A DNA stretch of 64,000 nucleotides. Source: Trichobilharzia szidati (taxonomy: Eukaryota; Platyhelminthes; Trematoda; Strigeidida; Schistosomatidae). This document shows, piece after piece, positions 33,675-44,734 of the stretch. Position 1 is the stretch's first letter. Each line of letters begins with the position of its first letter. The stretch spans positions 91,518,020-91,582,019 of the forward strand of contig OX235272.1 in NCBI GenBank assembly GCA_944472155.2, read 5' to 3'. A program made the position numbers and the translations under genes. The notes below the pieces were generated by a model. The model did no database searches and was not told the DNA's origin. It saw nothing but the letters and a program-made list of their open reading frames with translations.

Positions 33675-34724
33675 GCTTTAAGAGAAGAAGTGAATGAAAG
33701 ATATAATTGTACTTACTACCTGACAACCTTTGTCATGATTGGTTGTTAATTTACATCTTTATTGATCACCTTTATTGACCTGGTATATGAACTTTCTTGT
33801 CGTGTGATTTCTTCTTTATTAGTTGGTAAATTTGATGTATAGTAATGTACCGGGCTTCTAGAAATTGTCTGGAATTTTTGGTGTTTCTATTGTTTTAAAT
33901 TTTTTTATTTTCCCAATCAAATTGTGACTTATGTTCTTGTTTTCTGAAGATGTTGTCCAGAAGGGGATGATTGAAAGCTTCACAATTAAATGAACCAGCT
34001 CCGAGAACACAACCAAATCAAAATCATCCACCTGAGCTACAAACCTCCTCTTTTCCTTCAGAAAGATAGATAGATCATTTGTGGTTATTGAAAGTCAGTT
34101 TGATTTGGTCGTCATCTAATGATTTCTAGCCACGAACCAGCTAACAACCTACTGCTCAACAAGTATGCTAAAGAAAATGAAGGTGGATGGAAGATAAACA
34201 ACGAAGACCCATTGAGTAACATTACACACCAGGCTGTTCAGTGGAACCTGTAAATTGGAAAATCATGAGTTGGACGTGGAATATACCCACAAATTAATAA
34301 CACAACATATTTGAAGACATTAAATTCACAAGGGTAGAAGAATCAGACAACAAAACTGGTTTCTTAGTGTTATGTATGAATATTATGACCTTGTAGACTA
34401 CGAGCGAATCTAACTTAATGCGCTGGCTAATCTGTCCTAATCGCACGACAACAACAACAACAACAATACCGCTGGGCACGCAAGACAAAGAAATAAGACT
34501 GGACGTTGATACGAGAGCTTTTACTGTCTTTACAACAGTCGAAAATGTTAAACAAAACTCCGTATTTATACAGTTAGGAAAATCAATGTCACATTTAAAA
34601 AATATTAACAACCAATGGACATTCAGTAAATTCACTCATGCAGGTGCGAAAAATCAATAATCATGCAGGTGGGAAAAATCAATACTGATGAGTCACCAGT
34701 GTATATATCACTTAGATGTCTTAG

Positions 34725-35159
34725 ATGAAGAGAACTAACACAGAAAGTTCAGAAACACAAGTATATAGGAAGTCAACGCACACAGACCAAATACTCAACT
34801 ATACTAGCAATAACCCAATTACCCACAAAAGAAACTATTTGCAGACATTGTTTAAAAGAGTTCAAACACACTGTAGCACTCCTGTGTTGAAGAGAATGGA
34901 GGAAAAATACCTACTAACTGTCTTCAAAAAGAATGGATATCCACACACTTTCATCAAAAAGTGTTTAAACTCAAGTCATACCACCAACAACAAGCCATCA
35001 TCAAAGAACACAAGAAAATTCATTCTACCATATATAAAAAGTATCTCTGAAATAACACTTAGAATATTAAGACCTTTTGAAATAGATATAGCACACAACC
35101 CAGACAGCACAATCACTTCATTCGACGTTGTGCAGAACAAAGGATTCAGTATCAAATAA
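34725..35159 (+). pseudogene. Penelope-like RT C-terminus remnant
   Basis: 144 codons: V-Y-R-K-S-T-H-T-D-Q near the start, N-G-Y-P-H-T-F-I-K-K in the middle, I-L-R-P-F-E-I-D-I-A-H near the end. Here the frame seen broken in A stays open further, then stops at 35,159 just before the GIY-YIG part (C-D-K-Y-Y-I-G-Q-S-G-R-P-L-R-I-R-I-Q at 35,175-35,235). No RT palm. Confidence 0.8.
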
Positions 35160-35696
35160 ATAAATAAGCTGTATGAACTGCGATAAATACTACATCGGTC
35201 AAAGTGGGCGTCCCCTTCGAATTCGAATCCAAGGACACAAATTGGCTGTAAAAAGACATGATGTATATATTCTTTCTTATCAATGCATTTGGATAATTAT
35301 GGACATCAATTTGATTGGGATAATGTAGAAATTTTAAATAGAGGAGACAGCTGGCAGTAATGCCAGGGAATTCCTAGGAGTCTGCTTAGTACTCAAGTGA
35401 ATCAGACAGCGATTAACAAACACATTCTTATAGACCAAATTGACCAGCTAATAAAAATAAATCATCACATGACAAGAAAGATCGAATTCCAAGTCAATAA
35501 AAATGATCGACAGAGACGTAAATTAACAACCAGTCACAACAGTGGTCTCCAGGAGATACAATTACATCATTCCTGGAGAATCTAAATGAGTTCATTTTAT
35601 ACTAAAACCTGCACTGAAGGGGGATGTTGTCTAGATGGATGACGACTAAAGCTTCACAATTAAACTAACCAGCTCCTCAGAGAACACAACTAATTC

Positions 35697-36215
35697 ACGA
35701 GTTGATCACGGATTGATATCAGTTAGAGAACCATTGAAAACCAGGGAGTACTGCCAGACAGCTGTTTCATCCTAGTTTGGGAATCATCGGCAGTACACAC
35801 CCACCACCAGGGTTCGAACCAAGGACCTTCTGGTTACAAGGCTAGCTCGTATACCATTCAGCCACTGGGACCCGATTCAGTGGCCAAATCATGAATTCTA
35901 ACTTCTACCAATTCGTGATTTAGCGCGACCCCAACCATTGTCGTAGGTGGGACATGCATCCTCACACGTGGACATCACTGGTCACGACTTCCTCACTAGA
36001 ACTCCAGGAAACTCCATCCTGTAGCAAGTCACTAGCGAACATCAGATTAATTTTCTATAGTTTGGTTTGTAAGGGTTAGTTTTGTTTTTACGAGTTGATC
36101 ACGGATTGATATCAGTTAGAGAACCATTGAAAACCAGCACTGGAGTACTGCCAGACAGCTGTTTCATCCTAGTTTGGGAATCATCGGCAGTACGCACCCA
36201 CCGGGGTTCGATAAA
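35697..36215 (-). mobile_element. H-family copy with a tandem partial repeat (B only)
   Basis: A full minus-strand H copy with its spacer module (35,697-36,060) is followed by a second minus-strand start at 36,092. The phrase ACGAGTTGATCACGGATTGA occurs in both units about 394 bp apart. A has one unit only. Ribozyme core CCGATGA, broken at U4. Confidence 0.7.
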
Positions 36216-36794
36216 AGTCATCATTATCATCATCATGTGAAAATGACAGTATGTTTAAATTTTTTATTACCAGACTACGACATTTATTGCCCACTTTTAT
36301 CTGTCTTGATATTTTTACTGCCTAGAGGTCAATTATTGAACAAGACAGATGAATAGGGAAATTAGACCGTCTGAATTAAAACAAAACATGATAGTAGTAA
36401 TGGTAGTATTAGAAGTAGATGGTGAAAGGAGTAAAGTTAATGAACGGACAAAATAACCAAGGAATAAATAATAATAATAATTAACCAGACAACCTTGATT
36501 TCCAGTTAAACAAAAGTACATCGTCACTCCCCCCACCCTCTACACACACAGATACAAAAAATAATAGATCAGAAGGGAAAATTTAACAGTCTATAAGTTC
36601 AACAGTTGCCATGCCTATAACACCACCTGACACATGTTTCGGTGTTTTTCGCCTAATTGTTTTCCTACATTCTCCTTTAGTTTCAATGAAATCATAATAA
36701 TAATAACAATATGGGTAATTTTTACCAAACAATATTATTGTATTCCTGTACAAATAATATTCTGTCTACAACTTGTGTGTAGATTTTGTCAAGG

Positions 36795-37265
36795 AACTAA
36801 CATCAGTTAAAGAGATCAATGAAAATGACCGACGGAGCACTGGACAGATGCTTTGTCTTAGTAGTTTGGAACTATTCAGTAGTTCATACCCATAACCCCA
36901 TCAATAATCTACAAAACCAATCTCCGGTTCATTAATTAATGACTACCGCATGGATGTCCTCAAGTTGTACTGCAAAGTCATAACCATTGGGGTCTACTAT
37001 CTCATAGTGAAGTGAATGCTAGTCAAAGGTATTGGCTAAATGTAGCGCTATGTTGAGAATTGACAGATTTGAGAATTCATGCGTCACTGAATCCCCTGTC
37101 CAAGTGGCTATATGGTAAATGAGTTTGGTCTCGTAACCTGAAAGTCACAGGTTCCAATCTAGGTGTGGTCGTGGATGTGGATAGCTGAAGAGTTGCACAC
37201 TAAGACGAAACAGGGGTTTAGTGCTCCTCTCTAGTTCTCAAGGATCTCTGTAACTGATGTTAGTT
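36795..37265. mobile_element. H-family inverted pair (copy in B)
   Basis: Counterpart of 23,760-24,235, with further mutations in the plus-strand ribozyme (AAGAC, CAGGGGTTT). Confidence 0.55.
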
Positions 37266-38695
37266 TGTAGCAGAATCTAAACTGGAATTAATGCAAACCC
37301 CTCGAAGAAACCAATAATCTAAAGTGAAATATTTCACATGATGAGCGGAGTGACCTTGATAGCTTCACACCCAATCTCCTCTCTTTTCTGGACTTACTTC
37401 CTACTTCCTACGGGCTAATAAACTAGGTAAGATTTAGTAGTGTGTCGGTCGGAAATCGAGTCCTGATAATCCACACAGCTGTTGAACCTAATAACGTCGA
37501 AATATCAACGTGTTGCTGATTTTTAGTATGCTTGTTTTCTAAATTTGTTTATAATGAACATGTAACGGCATGGTTGCTTAGAAAATCCTTCCTGAACAAT
37601 CTAATTACAATACTGACGCTTATTTGGATATTTCAACTAACTTTGTTCATATTTTCCTCTTTTCTCTTAGGTTACAGATCATTATTCTGATGTTTGCATA
37701 GAATCTGTTGACTCAACTCTTCTTATTCGTCTTTGTTCCTGTTTAATGTTGAATTTTAATGCTTCTCTTCTTGGTTGTGTGATGACATTGACAGTGGTTT
37801 GTTTTACAACTGAGATTTCGTTTGAGTGAGCCAAGGTCGTTCTGAACTTGGATTGTCTGTTAGAATTGTTTGGTGCGTGATTTCGGCTGATAGAGTTTTG
37901 ATCCCACCTTGTTGGGATTATTCATTCTACTTGATTCTAAGGTACTTCTTACAGTTGAATTTCGACTATCTAATTTTGTTCTACAGTACTTGTTTTGTGT
38001 ATTAGAAAATTATCTAGCCCGTACAGCTGCCTAACGGCACTGTTGAGGTATTTTGAGTTTTTGATCTTACGATGAATGACCGTCTTCTTGCCGTCTTTGG
38101 AGCGTTTTGTATCTGTGCGTGTCTCAGTGAAGTTTTAGTTCGGCTTAGACCAAAGACAAATCAAAACAAAAAATTGATCATCCAGAGTATGAGATGTATT
38201 TCGGGATCATAAATGTAAAGCGGTGACGACTACTTAAATAGCTAGGGTTCTTGCACGGACAACTGAACGTGACACGACAGTGTGTCAAATGGCGTGGATG
38301 TTGACCAATGAACCTTCAGCTTAACCAGTCTACTCAAACACTCAACAGACAAATTCCTACAGATCCGATTTATCCGGCCATAGAAAAACAGATCACATTG
38401 TCCAAAGGTCAACTATCAGGTTAACCAGACTATTAATATCAATAAAAATGAACACAATGATAAGGGAACTTTGGAGGCAATTAATCACAGTCAAAAGTCA
38501 TCAGGGAAAATTTCCAAAGACCTCGAAAACTTGGTAAGTAAATTACCCAGCTTAGAGAATATAAAAAAAACCCAAAATCTTCCATTTTCTAAAGGTACAT
38601 TCGTAGGCATAAATTACTGACATTCCTTCTCTCAACAAGGAGTTAGGAGCTAACTACCTTCCACCTCTGATATTTTAACTTTAATAACTATGAAT

Positions 38696-39135
38696 CTCAT
38701 TATGAACTGACATCAGTTAGAGAACCATTGGAAAACCACCTAGAAGTACTGGACATCTGTTTCGTCAGCCTAGTTTGGGACTCTTCAACAGTACGCACTC
38801 ACCACCACGGTCCGAACCCAGGACCTCCCAGTTACAAGGCGAGCTCGTAGACCATTAAGCCACTGAGACCCAATCCAATGGCCAGTCCATGAATTTTAAC
38901 TTTTGCCGAATCATGACATAGCGCGACTACTTCGCAATGTCTTCTTTGATGAGTTACTGCCTCACCTTCAACATGTTGTACCCCACTGGTCACAGGTCCT
39001 GGGTTCGAGCCCTGCTGGTGGGTGCGTACTGCTGAAGAGTCCCAAACTAGGATGAAACAGCTGTCCAGTACTCCCTGCAGGTTTTTTTATGGTTCTCTAA
39101 CTGATATCAACTCATGATGAAATCCTCCAACCAAT
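38696..39135. mobile_element. H-family head-to-head pair
   Basis: Minus copy 38,700-38,960 (ribozyme core TTGAAGA, first C mutated), a spacer shared with 7,885-7,965, then a plus copy from about 38,995 starting at the box B region (GGGTTCGAGCCC). Tails face outward. Confidence 0.75.
39026..39071 (+). ncRNA. Hammerhead ribozyme, H type, core intact
   Basis: Stem I GTACTG (39,026-39,031) pairs perfectly with CAGTAC (39,066-39,071). Core CTGAAGA at 39,032-39,038 (position 7 may be any base); stem II GTCC/GGAT (one G-U next to the core); CAAACTA loop; GAAA; palindromic CAGCTG stem III; cleavage after GUC at 39,065. Confidence 0.75.
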
Positions 39136-39534
39136 CAGACAGAATACCAACAAAATCAATACTTGAAAACTAAGAATCTATTTAAACTTAGTATATCTTA
39201 GAATTTACAGAGAGATTCCATAGAAAACTAAAAGGTTGGCATATGAATACAGGATAAGATTTTAGAGATATTCACTAAAGAGATATTCAGTGCTAAAGCG
39301 GATTGAATAGTTACTTTAAACTAATTAGAAACTTTGTTTTCAGGTTAATTTAGTATTTGCTGTTGATGAATTATGTTAGACTGAAATACTCGGTCTGTGT
39401 TGACATATACGGCTTGTAATACAGACGCTTTGGCAATGTTTAAGAATTAACATCAAGTTATTTTGGTTGGTGGAGACTAACAGTGAAATCCAGGATGTAT
39501 ATTTCATCCAGTTTAATACTCCTGGGCTGGATAC
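39136..39534. other. No gene seen
   Basis: AT-rich spacer between an H pair and an Sm-alpha-like copy. Nothing recognised. Confidence 0.4.
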
Positions 39535-39735
39535 AACTCTGTAGCCATGGACTTGTGAATAGTGATTTGGCATTTAGAAGGATGGGTGCAGGGTTCAAGT
39601 TTTGGTGGAAAAACTATCACACACACACACTGGGGAATGCAGTTACATCCAGATGACGAGTCCCAAATATGGCGAAATGCACATTCTGGATTCCACTGCT
39701 AGTTAACATCAACCCTAATTAGAAACACAAGTATC
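39535..39735 (+). mobile_element. Sm-alpha-like retroposon with hammerhead relic
   Basis: Box B-like GGGTTCAAG near 39,592; a CA run near 39,620; then a ribozyme at 39,645-39,693 of the schistosome Sm-alpha type (ACATCCAG...GAGTCCCAAATA...GAAATGC...CTGGATTCCACTGC). Stem I ATCCAG/CTGGAT is intact, but the first core C is A and the cleavage base is T, so no activity is expected. Confidence 0.75.
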
Positions 39736-39889
39736 AACCAATATCATTACTACATTTCATTTCTATCTAGGCAAAAAGTTGTATTACTCGGAAAGTCTTA
39801 CTCAATTATGAGGGTTATTCTTAGTGTTATGGAGTCAGGTCACGTACTGTCAGAACTGTCTAAACTGTTATATACGGAAATTTGCACGT

Positions 39890-40125
39890 CAGTGTTTCAG
39901 AGTATTATAATGCTTGCCGACAACTCAAGTGGTCGGGGTTCGATTCCCGGTCACTCCAACGCACTCCAATACCTCGCTTAGCCGGCAGTGAGGCCGGTAG
40001 AGAGGGAATGTTTGGAGTGAGATTAGCAAATCCACCTCGTAAAATTAAAAACGCCACACCTACTGGAAGTTCAAATCTTGAAGCCTTATGTTCCATTCAG
40101 AACGCAAAGGAATGAAAGGAAATAC
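39890..40125 (+). mobile_element. S3-family SINE
   Basis: Head TAATGCTTGCCGAC, box B GGGGTTCGATTCCC near 39,937-39,950, then CACTCCAATACC, a GGTAGAGAGGGAATG-type body, GTTCAAATCTTGAAGCC and an AAAGGAATGAAAGG end. Diverged from 50,266-50,511. Confidence 0.65.
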
Positions 40126-40149
40126 GGAATTCCTTTACATTTTGGGCAA

Positions 40150-40410
40150 TATAAATACGTACCCACCGGGTCTCGAACCCAGGACCTTCAGGCTACGAGG
40201 CAAGCTTGTAGACCATTCAGCCACTAGTACCCAACACAGTGCCACAATTCGTGGTTTTAGCGCGACCACCAGCCAATGTCATTGGCGAGTACTTGTCCCA
40301 AACTAGGACGAAACAGCTATGCAGTACTTCCTGGTTTTCAGTGGTTCTCTGACTGATATCAATCCGTGGGCAAAACTGAAAAACAAATCAAATACCTACA
40401 CATCAACTCT
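40150..40410. mobile_element. H-family inverted pair with deleted ribozyme core
   Basis: A minus tRNA-like head (box B reverse at about 40,168-40,180) joined to a plus 3' half (40,285-40,410) reading GAGTACTTGTCCCAAACTAG. The seven core bases between stem I and stem II are missing. Confidence 0.65.
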
Positions 40411-40717
40411 TGAGCAATACAATTACAATTTAATTGGTAGTCAGGCCGTTGGTGTTCAGCTGTCTGTTTATCTTTCATTCTCGATTTCAGGTGTGTAGAT
40501 CAAGGATTAAACATATCTGATCACCTGATAATCTAGCACTATAAATTAAGTCATAAGCTGTATTTACTTAACACTTCACCGATCAAACAGATCACTGTTT
40601 CTTACTTAAAAAAATTCAGGAAATAAAGTTTAAAACAGATGAAAGTTGTTCACCGGAACCTATCGCTAATCTTCTTATTTAATAAAACTATTTTCGATTT
40701 CATTTGTTACATATTCA

Positions 40718-41220
40718 TCACGAACCAACATCAGTTAGAAATATCATTGAAAACCAAGGAGCACTGGGCAGCTGTTTCGTCTCAGTTTGGAACTCTTCAT
40801 CAGCACACCCCACAACTCCATCAGGGATAGAACATGAGAACTTCATGTTATGTAGTCAAGCTCATTGATGACCATTCAGCCTCTTAGACTGAAATTCAGT
40901 GATATAGCAATGCCTTTATTAGTGCCTTCTATGAGCATCCAGTCCATCTTGAGATGATGGACCCCACAAGTCACGACCTACCACTACAAACTTAGGAAAT
41001 ACTTCCAGTAGCCATCAATGACCTGGCGAATATAGAATTTGGGGGATTTTGGATTAATTTCAGTTGTTGCATATTTGTCATGAATGAACAGCAGTATTCC
41101 AGACTGGATGGACAGCTAGTTTGGTCTTGTCATCTGAAGGTCCCGGGTTCGATAACTGGCAGAGTCGCACTGCTGAAAAGTCCGGAAATAGGACGAAACA
41201 GTTGTCCAGTGTAGGCTTCA
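40718..41220. mobile_element. H-family head-to-head pair
   Basis: Minus copy 40,718-40,895, spacer, and plus copy about 41,080-41,220 with box B GGGTTCGATAACTGG and a hammerhead relic at 41,167-41,212. Confidence 0.65.
41167..41212 (+). ncRNA. Hammerhead relic, H type, with compensatory stem I
   Basis: Stem I GCACTG/CAGTGT pairs at all six positions (one G-U) although both strands differ from the usual GTACTG/CAGTAC. Stem II GTCC/GGAC is intact. The core reads CTGAAAA: G8, the catalytic acid position, is A, so no activity is expected. Confidence 0.5.
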
Positions 41221-41261
41221 AGTATGGATGCTTTGATAATGCCCTGAAGTCAGCATGATGT

Positions 41262-41350
41262 TAACAGGTTGATGGGGAGTTTCGTCCCATTTACAACTCA
41301 TCGGCTGCATATACCTCCATGACAGCCACTGATCAACCAAAATGGCTTTA
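41262..41350 (-). ncRNA. Sm-alpha-like hammerhead relic
   Basis: The minus strand reads GCAGCCGATGAGTTGTAAAT followed by GGGACGAAACTCC. The core is CCGATGA (U4 changed) and stem II is poor. Flanked by ATGGAGGTATAT-like Sm-alpha context. Low certainty. Confidence 0.35.
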
Positions 41351-41409
41351 GTTTCGGCAAAATATGATCTCTTAGGAACGAAGGACAACGCATACGACTT
41401 TGAAAACAA

Positions 41410-42170
41410 TAATCACTTAAATGTGATTAAGAAAGACTTAGTTTTCTTTGATAATGTGTCATTGAACTGTACTATTACCAGTCTCATAGCTTGAGAAAAT
41501 ACATACAAAATTCATACTCATATAAGATATGTATTATTTGCATAATTATTTCACTTTTTACCTAGAACAGTGTTGAAGGTAAGATGTTAATAAATTAAAA
41601 GATTAAAAGAGAAGTCTCAGATGTTATTCACATCTTGTCATTATTCGGATTTTTAATTATTCTCACCTAGTACGTCATCATCATCATCATCAATATCATC
41701 CAGTGTACTTTTATGTATCCTTTATGGAATTGTGTGACAACTTGAACAGATGTACTTTTGTGCAGGGTTCTATCCTGATAAGTCAGTTAATCAATTAATT
41801 AATTAGTCAGTCAGTCAGTCGGTCGGTCAAAGGACAAATGAATCACAAGTGATTTGATTTCTTATCTGATCTATTCTAGTCTGTATTTTTAAATGATTTA
41901 ATGTGATTCTTTGTAAATTGTCAACTTTACGTCGTCTACTAATGTTTTCAAATAAATCATATTGAGAAATAACAAATACAAAATAAAACAAATCGAATCC
42001 ATACAAAGTAATTTCTGAAAAAAACTAATCAATCTGACGCTTGCCTGTGTGTGACTGGTGACAGAATGAATTTGACTGGAGTTCTATTGAGAAGTATGAC
42101 CAGTGGGGTCCATTCAGCTGGGAGTGAGGACAAATGCTCACCGATGACATTGGTTAGTGATCACACCAAA
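41410..42170. other. No gene seen
   Basis: AT-rich; a (CAT)n run near 41,675-41,695 and a GTCA/GTCG run near 41,805-41,830. Confidence 0.4.
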
Positions 42171-42174
42171 ATCA

Positions 42175-42370
42175 CGATTTGTTATAAGTTGGATCAAGTT
42201 CCAATGGCTGAATGGTCTACGAGCTTGCTTTGTAGCTGGAAGGTCCTGGGCTCGAACTCTGGTGGGTGCGTACTGATGAAGAGTCCCATACTAGGAGGAA
42301 ACAGCCGTCCACTACTCCCTGGCTTTCAATGGTTCTCTAGCTGATATCAGTCCACGATCCAGCTTGAAAG
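42175..42370 (+). mobile_element. H-family SINE-like repeat
   Basis: Box A AATGGCTGAATGGT (42,203-42,216), box B GGGCTCGAACTCT near 42,250, a ribozyme relic with the first core C changed to A (GTACTGATGAAGAG), and the tail. Confidence 0.75.
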
Positions 42371-42559
42371 TTAATAGGAGAATAATTAATGTAACAGTAA
42401 TTCTGGTTATAATTTGCTGTTTATTTAGAGATATTTGTCTGTTCACGTAACCAACACTATTCAAAACAATAACATTGCCCATTCTCATTTCCTATCAATG
42501 TATTATACAGTCACAGTTTCCTGAATGAATAACAGATGTAAATTCCTTATTTAAAAAAA

Positions 42560-42860
42560 GTTAATTCACGAACTAACATCAGTCAGAGAACCACTAAACA
42601 GACGTTTCGTCCCAATTTAGGACTCTTCATCACCCTATGAGAGATGCTGCTATATATAAAAAACGACAGAAGTAATATTTCATCAGTGATTAGATTTTGT
42701 AGCAGTCAGTGAAGCTGAACCACCCGATCACCAGTGCAATCATGAGTGTGTGCTACTGGGGAGCTCAAAACTAAGAGGAAACAACTGTAGAGTTCTCCCT
42801 AATTTTTATTCGTTCTCCAAGTGATGTCATTTCGTGACCTAACTTGAAATCGATCAATAC
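42560..42860. mobile_element. H-family inverted pair, deleted
   Basis: A minus tail and ribozyme relic (42,565-42,635) and a plus relic (42,735-42,860: GTGTGCTACTGGGGAGCTC, AAACTAAGAGGAAAC). The tRNA-like heads are mostly gone. Confidence 0.5.
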
Positions 42861-43030
42861 CCTGAGAAGAGTCACTTTAAAAGTTTCTTAATTTTGTTTG
42901 TTTAATGAATAAATTATTCATTTTAAATGCCCAACTTTCACTTGTCTATGCATGATTCATTTAAAGAGTCGTGATCAATAATTAACAGAAGTATTTGAAT
43001 ATATATATATTTTCAAGTAGATCTGATACT

Positions 43031-43437
43031 TGGATGGAGGATTTCATCATGAGCTGACATCAGTTAGAGAAACACTGGAAAACCTGGCAGCACTGCAAAG
43101 CCATTTCGTCCTAGTTTGGGACTCTTCATCATTACGCACCCACCACCACGGTTCGAACCCAGGACCTTCTGGTTACGAGGCAAGCTCGTAGACCATTGAG
43201 CCGCTGGGACCCGATCCAATGGCCTGTCCATGAATTCTAACTTCTGCCAATTCACGACATAGCGCGACCATCTTGCAATGTCTACGAGCTCGCCTCGTAA
43301 CCAGAAGGTCCTGGGTTCGAACCGTGGTAGTGGGTGCTTGCTGATGAAGAGTCCCAAACTAGGACGAAATGGCTTTGCAGTGCTGCCAGGTTTTCCAGTG
43401 GATCTCTAACTGATATCAGCTCATGATGAAATCCTCC
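43031..43437. mobile_element. Young H-family palindrome
   Basis: Left arm 43,031-43,196 (minus H) and right arm about 43,275-43,437 (plus H) are near-perfect reverse complements and share private changes such as GGCAGCACTGCAAAGCC, so one arm was copied from the other. The ribozyme has an expanded core (CTGATGAAGAGTCC), predicted inactive. A (TA)n run follows at 43,442-43,470. Confidence 0.8.
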
Positions 43438-43594
43438 CTTCATATATATATATATATATACATATATATAATGAGATAGGTTGGCAGTCGAATTACTTGT
43501 GCAAGCTTATTTATTAATAATAAGCATATTAATAAGTATATTTACATGTAGTTCAAAATGCAATGATTTCCTTTCAAGAATTTAGGAGAAAATA

Positions 43595-43890
43595 TTATTA
43601 TTCCCTTGGGTTCCAAATGGAATATAGGGCTTCAGTAGAACGTCTCCATTTTGTCCTGTTCTCTGAGGTTCTCTTTCACTGGCCCCATGACTGTCCATAA
43701 GCTTTCATCTCTTCCATGCTACCCTTGGATAACCAACTTGTCTTTCCACATTCGGGTTCTTCTCTATGGCCTGGCACGTGTGTGTCTACTCAACATGTAT
43801 CCGATCCATCTCCACTTTTTTCAGCTTGTTTGGTTCGTTCCCAGATTTTCTTATTGCTTGTTCTTTCTGGCCATCTGAAAGACCTATATA
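43595..43890 (-). mobile_element. RTE-like LINE 3' fragment
   Basis: Reverse complement of the RTE 3' end: the terminus CCCAAGGGAATAATAATA, GGAGACGTTCTACTGAAGCC, and the region encoding W-R-W-I-G. Same family as 46,712-47,822. Confidence 0.7.
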
Positions 43891-44089
43891 TATATATCAC
43901 TGCCGTTTCTTACGGATGTTTGCTGAACCCAGGTGCAGCTTTAGGCAGAGAATTCATTCAGATATTAATAATCGTAATAAAGTAAGCGGCATACGTAGAA
44001 GTCATCCACAGGCTTTCAACAGCCTACACTTTTTATTTCCTTGTATACCTCACGCTAGCATGCACACTCATTGCTTCAAGGGGGGACTA

Positions 44090-44500
44090 TGAACAATTTC
44101 AGAATCTTGTACATATTTGCAGTGAAAATTTCCCATCGCCTGGTGTGCTATTCGCCCCTGTCATTTGAAGGATGCTGCTGCAGGAGTCGTTTGTATAGAC
44201 TCCTAGATTAAGCTTGGGTACTGAACTAGTTGTTGGCGTCGACTGCTTCATTTATTTGGAAGGTTACATCAGTCCTGATGGAGTGATTGCTGACGAAGTC
44301 TTAGTACAAGAAGAAAAGGATCGTATGGCGTTTACCAAATTATACCATCTCTGGAGTAGATGTGATACTCGGTTATCGCAGCAGATCTCTCTGTCTTTCT
44401 CTATGACTAGGGTGCAGCCATTGAATAAGAAAGACTTGAAGAGACTAGTTGTCTTCTATCAGAGGTGTATGCATCCTCTCTCTCTCTATAGAGCGAAAGG
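44090..44500 (+). pseudogene. RTE-type LINE polyprotein remnant, second family
   Basis: A 120-codon frame (44,214-44,576) reads F-I-Y-L-E-G-Y-I-S-P-D-G-V-I-A-D-E-V and M-A-F-T-K-L-Y-H-L-W-S-R-C-D-T-R-L-S, then R-L-V-V-F-Y-Q-R-C-M. This is the region after the RT domain in a fluke RTE-type LINE. Different from the W-R-W-I-G family around it. Upstream frames are broken; no RT catalytic motif survives. Confidence 0.7.
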
Positions 44501-44734
44501 GGAAAGGTATGAAAAAGGTAATTTTCTCAATAATATTGTACAAATTAAGAGCGAAAAATGCATCAGGATAATATGAGCTCATCCTTTATTATTTCGAGGA
44601 TTCTTCTCAACTGGCTACAACCTGAACAATACAAAAAATATTTAAATTATAATAAAGATTTGAACATACTTTTTCGCAATGACAAGAAGTAATTGATAGG
44701 AACTAGGAGTAACATAAGTCTGGAATGATGTAAG

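Larger units (their letters stand above)
33585..35695 (+). mobile_element. Penelope-like element with inverted end (copy in B)
   Basis: Same order as in A: an inverted 3' end (33,585-33,935), a plus terminal stretch (33,945-34,025), a coding remnant (34,725-35,300) and a plus 3' terminus (35,615-35,695). Confidence 0.7.
27240..38636 (+). repeat. Segment B of the long direct duplication
   Basis: Colinear with A from its first base after the gap (CTCAGATTATTATTA, compare 13,836) to ATTCCTTCTCTC at 38,636, compare 26,747. Beyond 38,636 the sequence has no counterpart in A. B lacks the A-specific T SINEs and the CR1-like insert and carries a tandem H expansion at 35,697-36,215. Confidence 0.9.

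Noticed and set aside
41805..41830. CRISPR-like short repeats (GTCA/GTCG)
   Set aside because: Simple tandem tetramers without spacers, in eukaryotic DNA.
43651..44092. Hydrophobic plus-strand frames suggesting a membrane protein
   Set aside because: The DNA is the antisense of an RTE-like 3' fragment followed by AT-rich sequence; hydrophobicity comes from T-rich codons.
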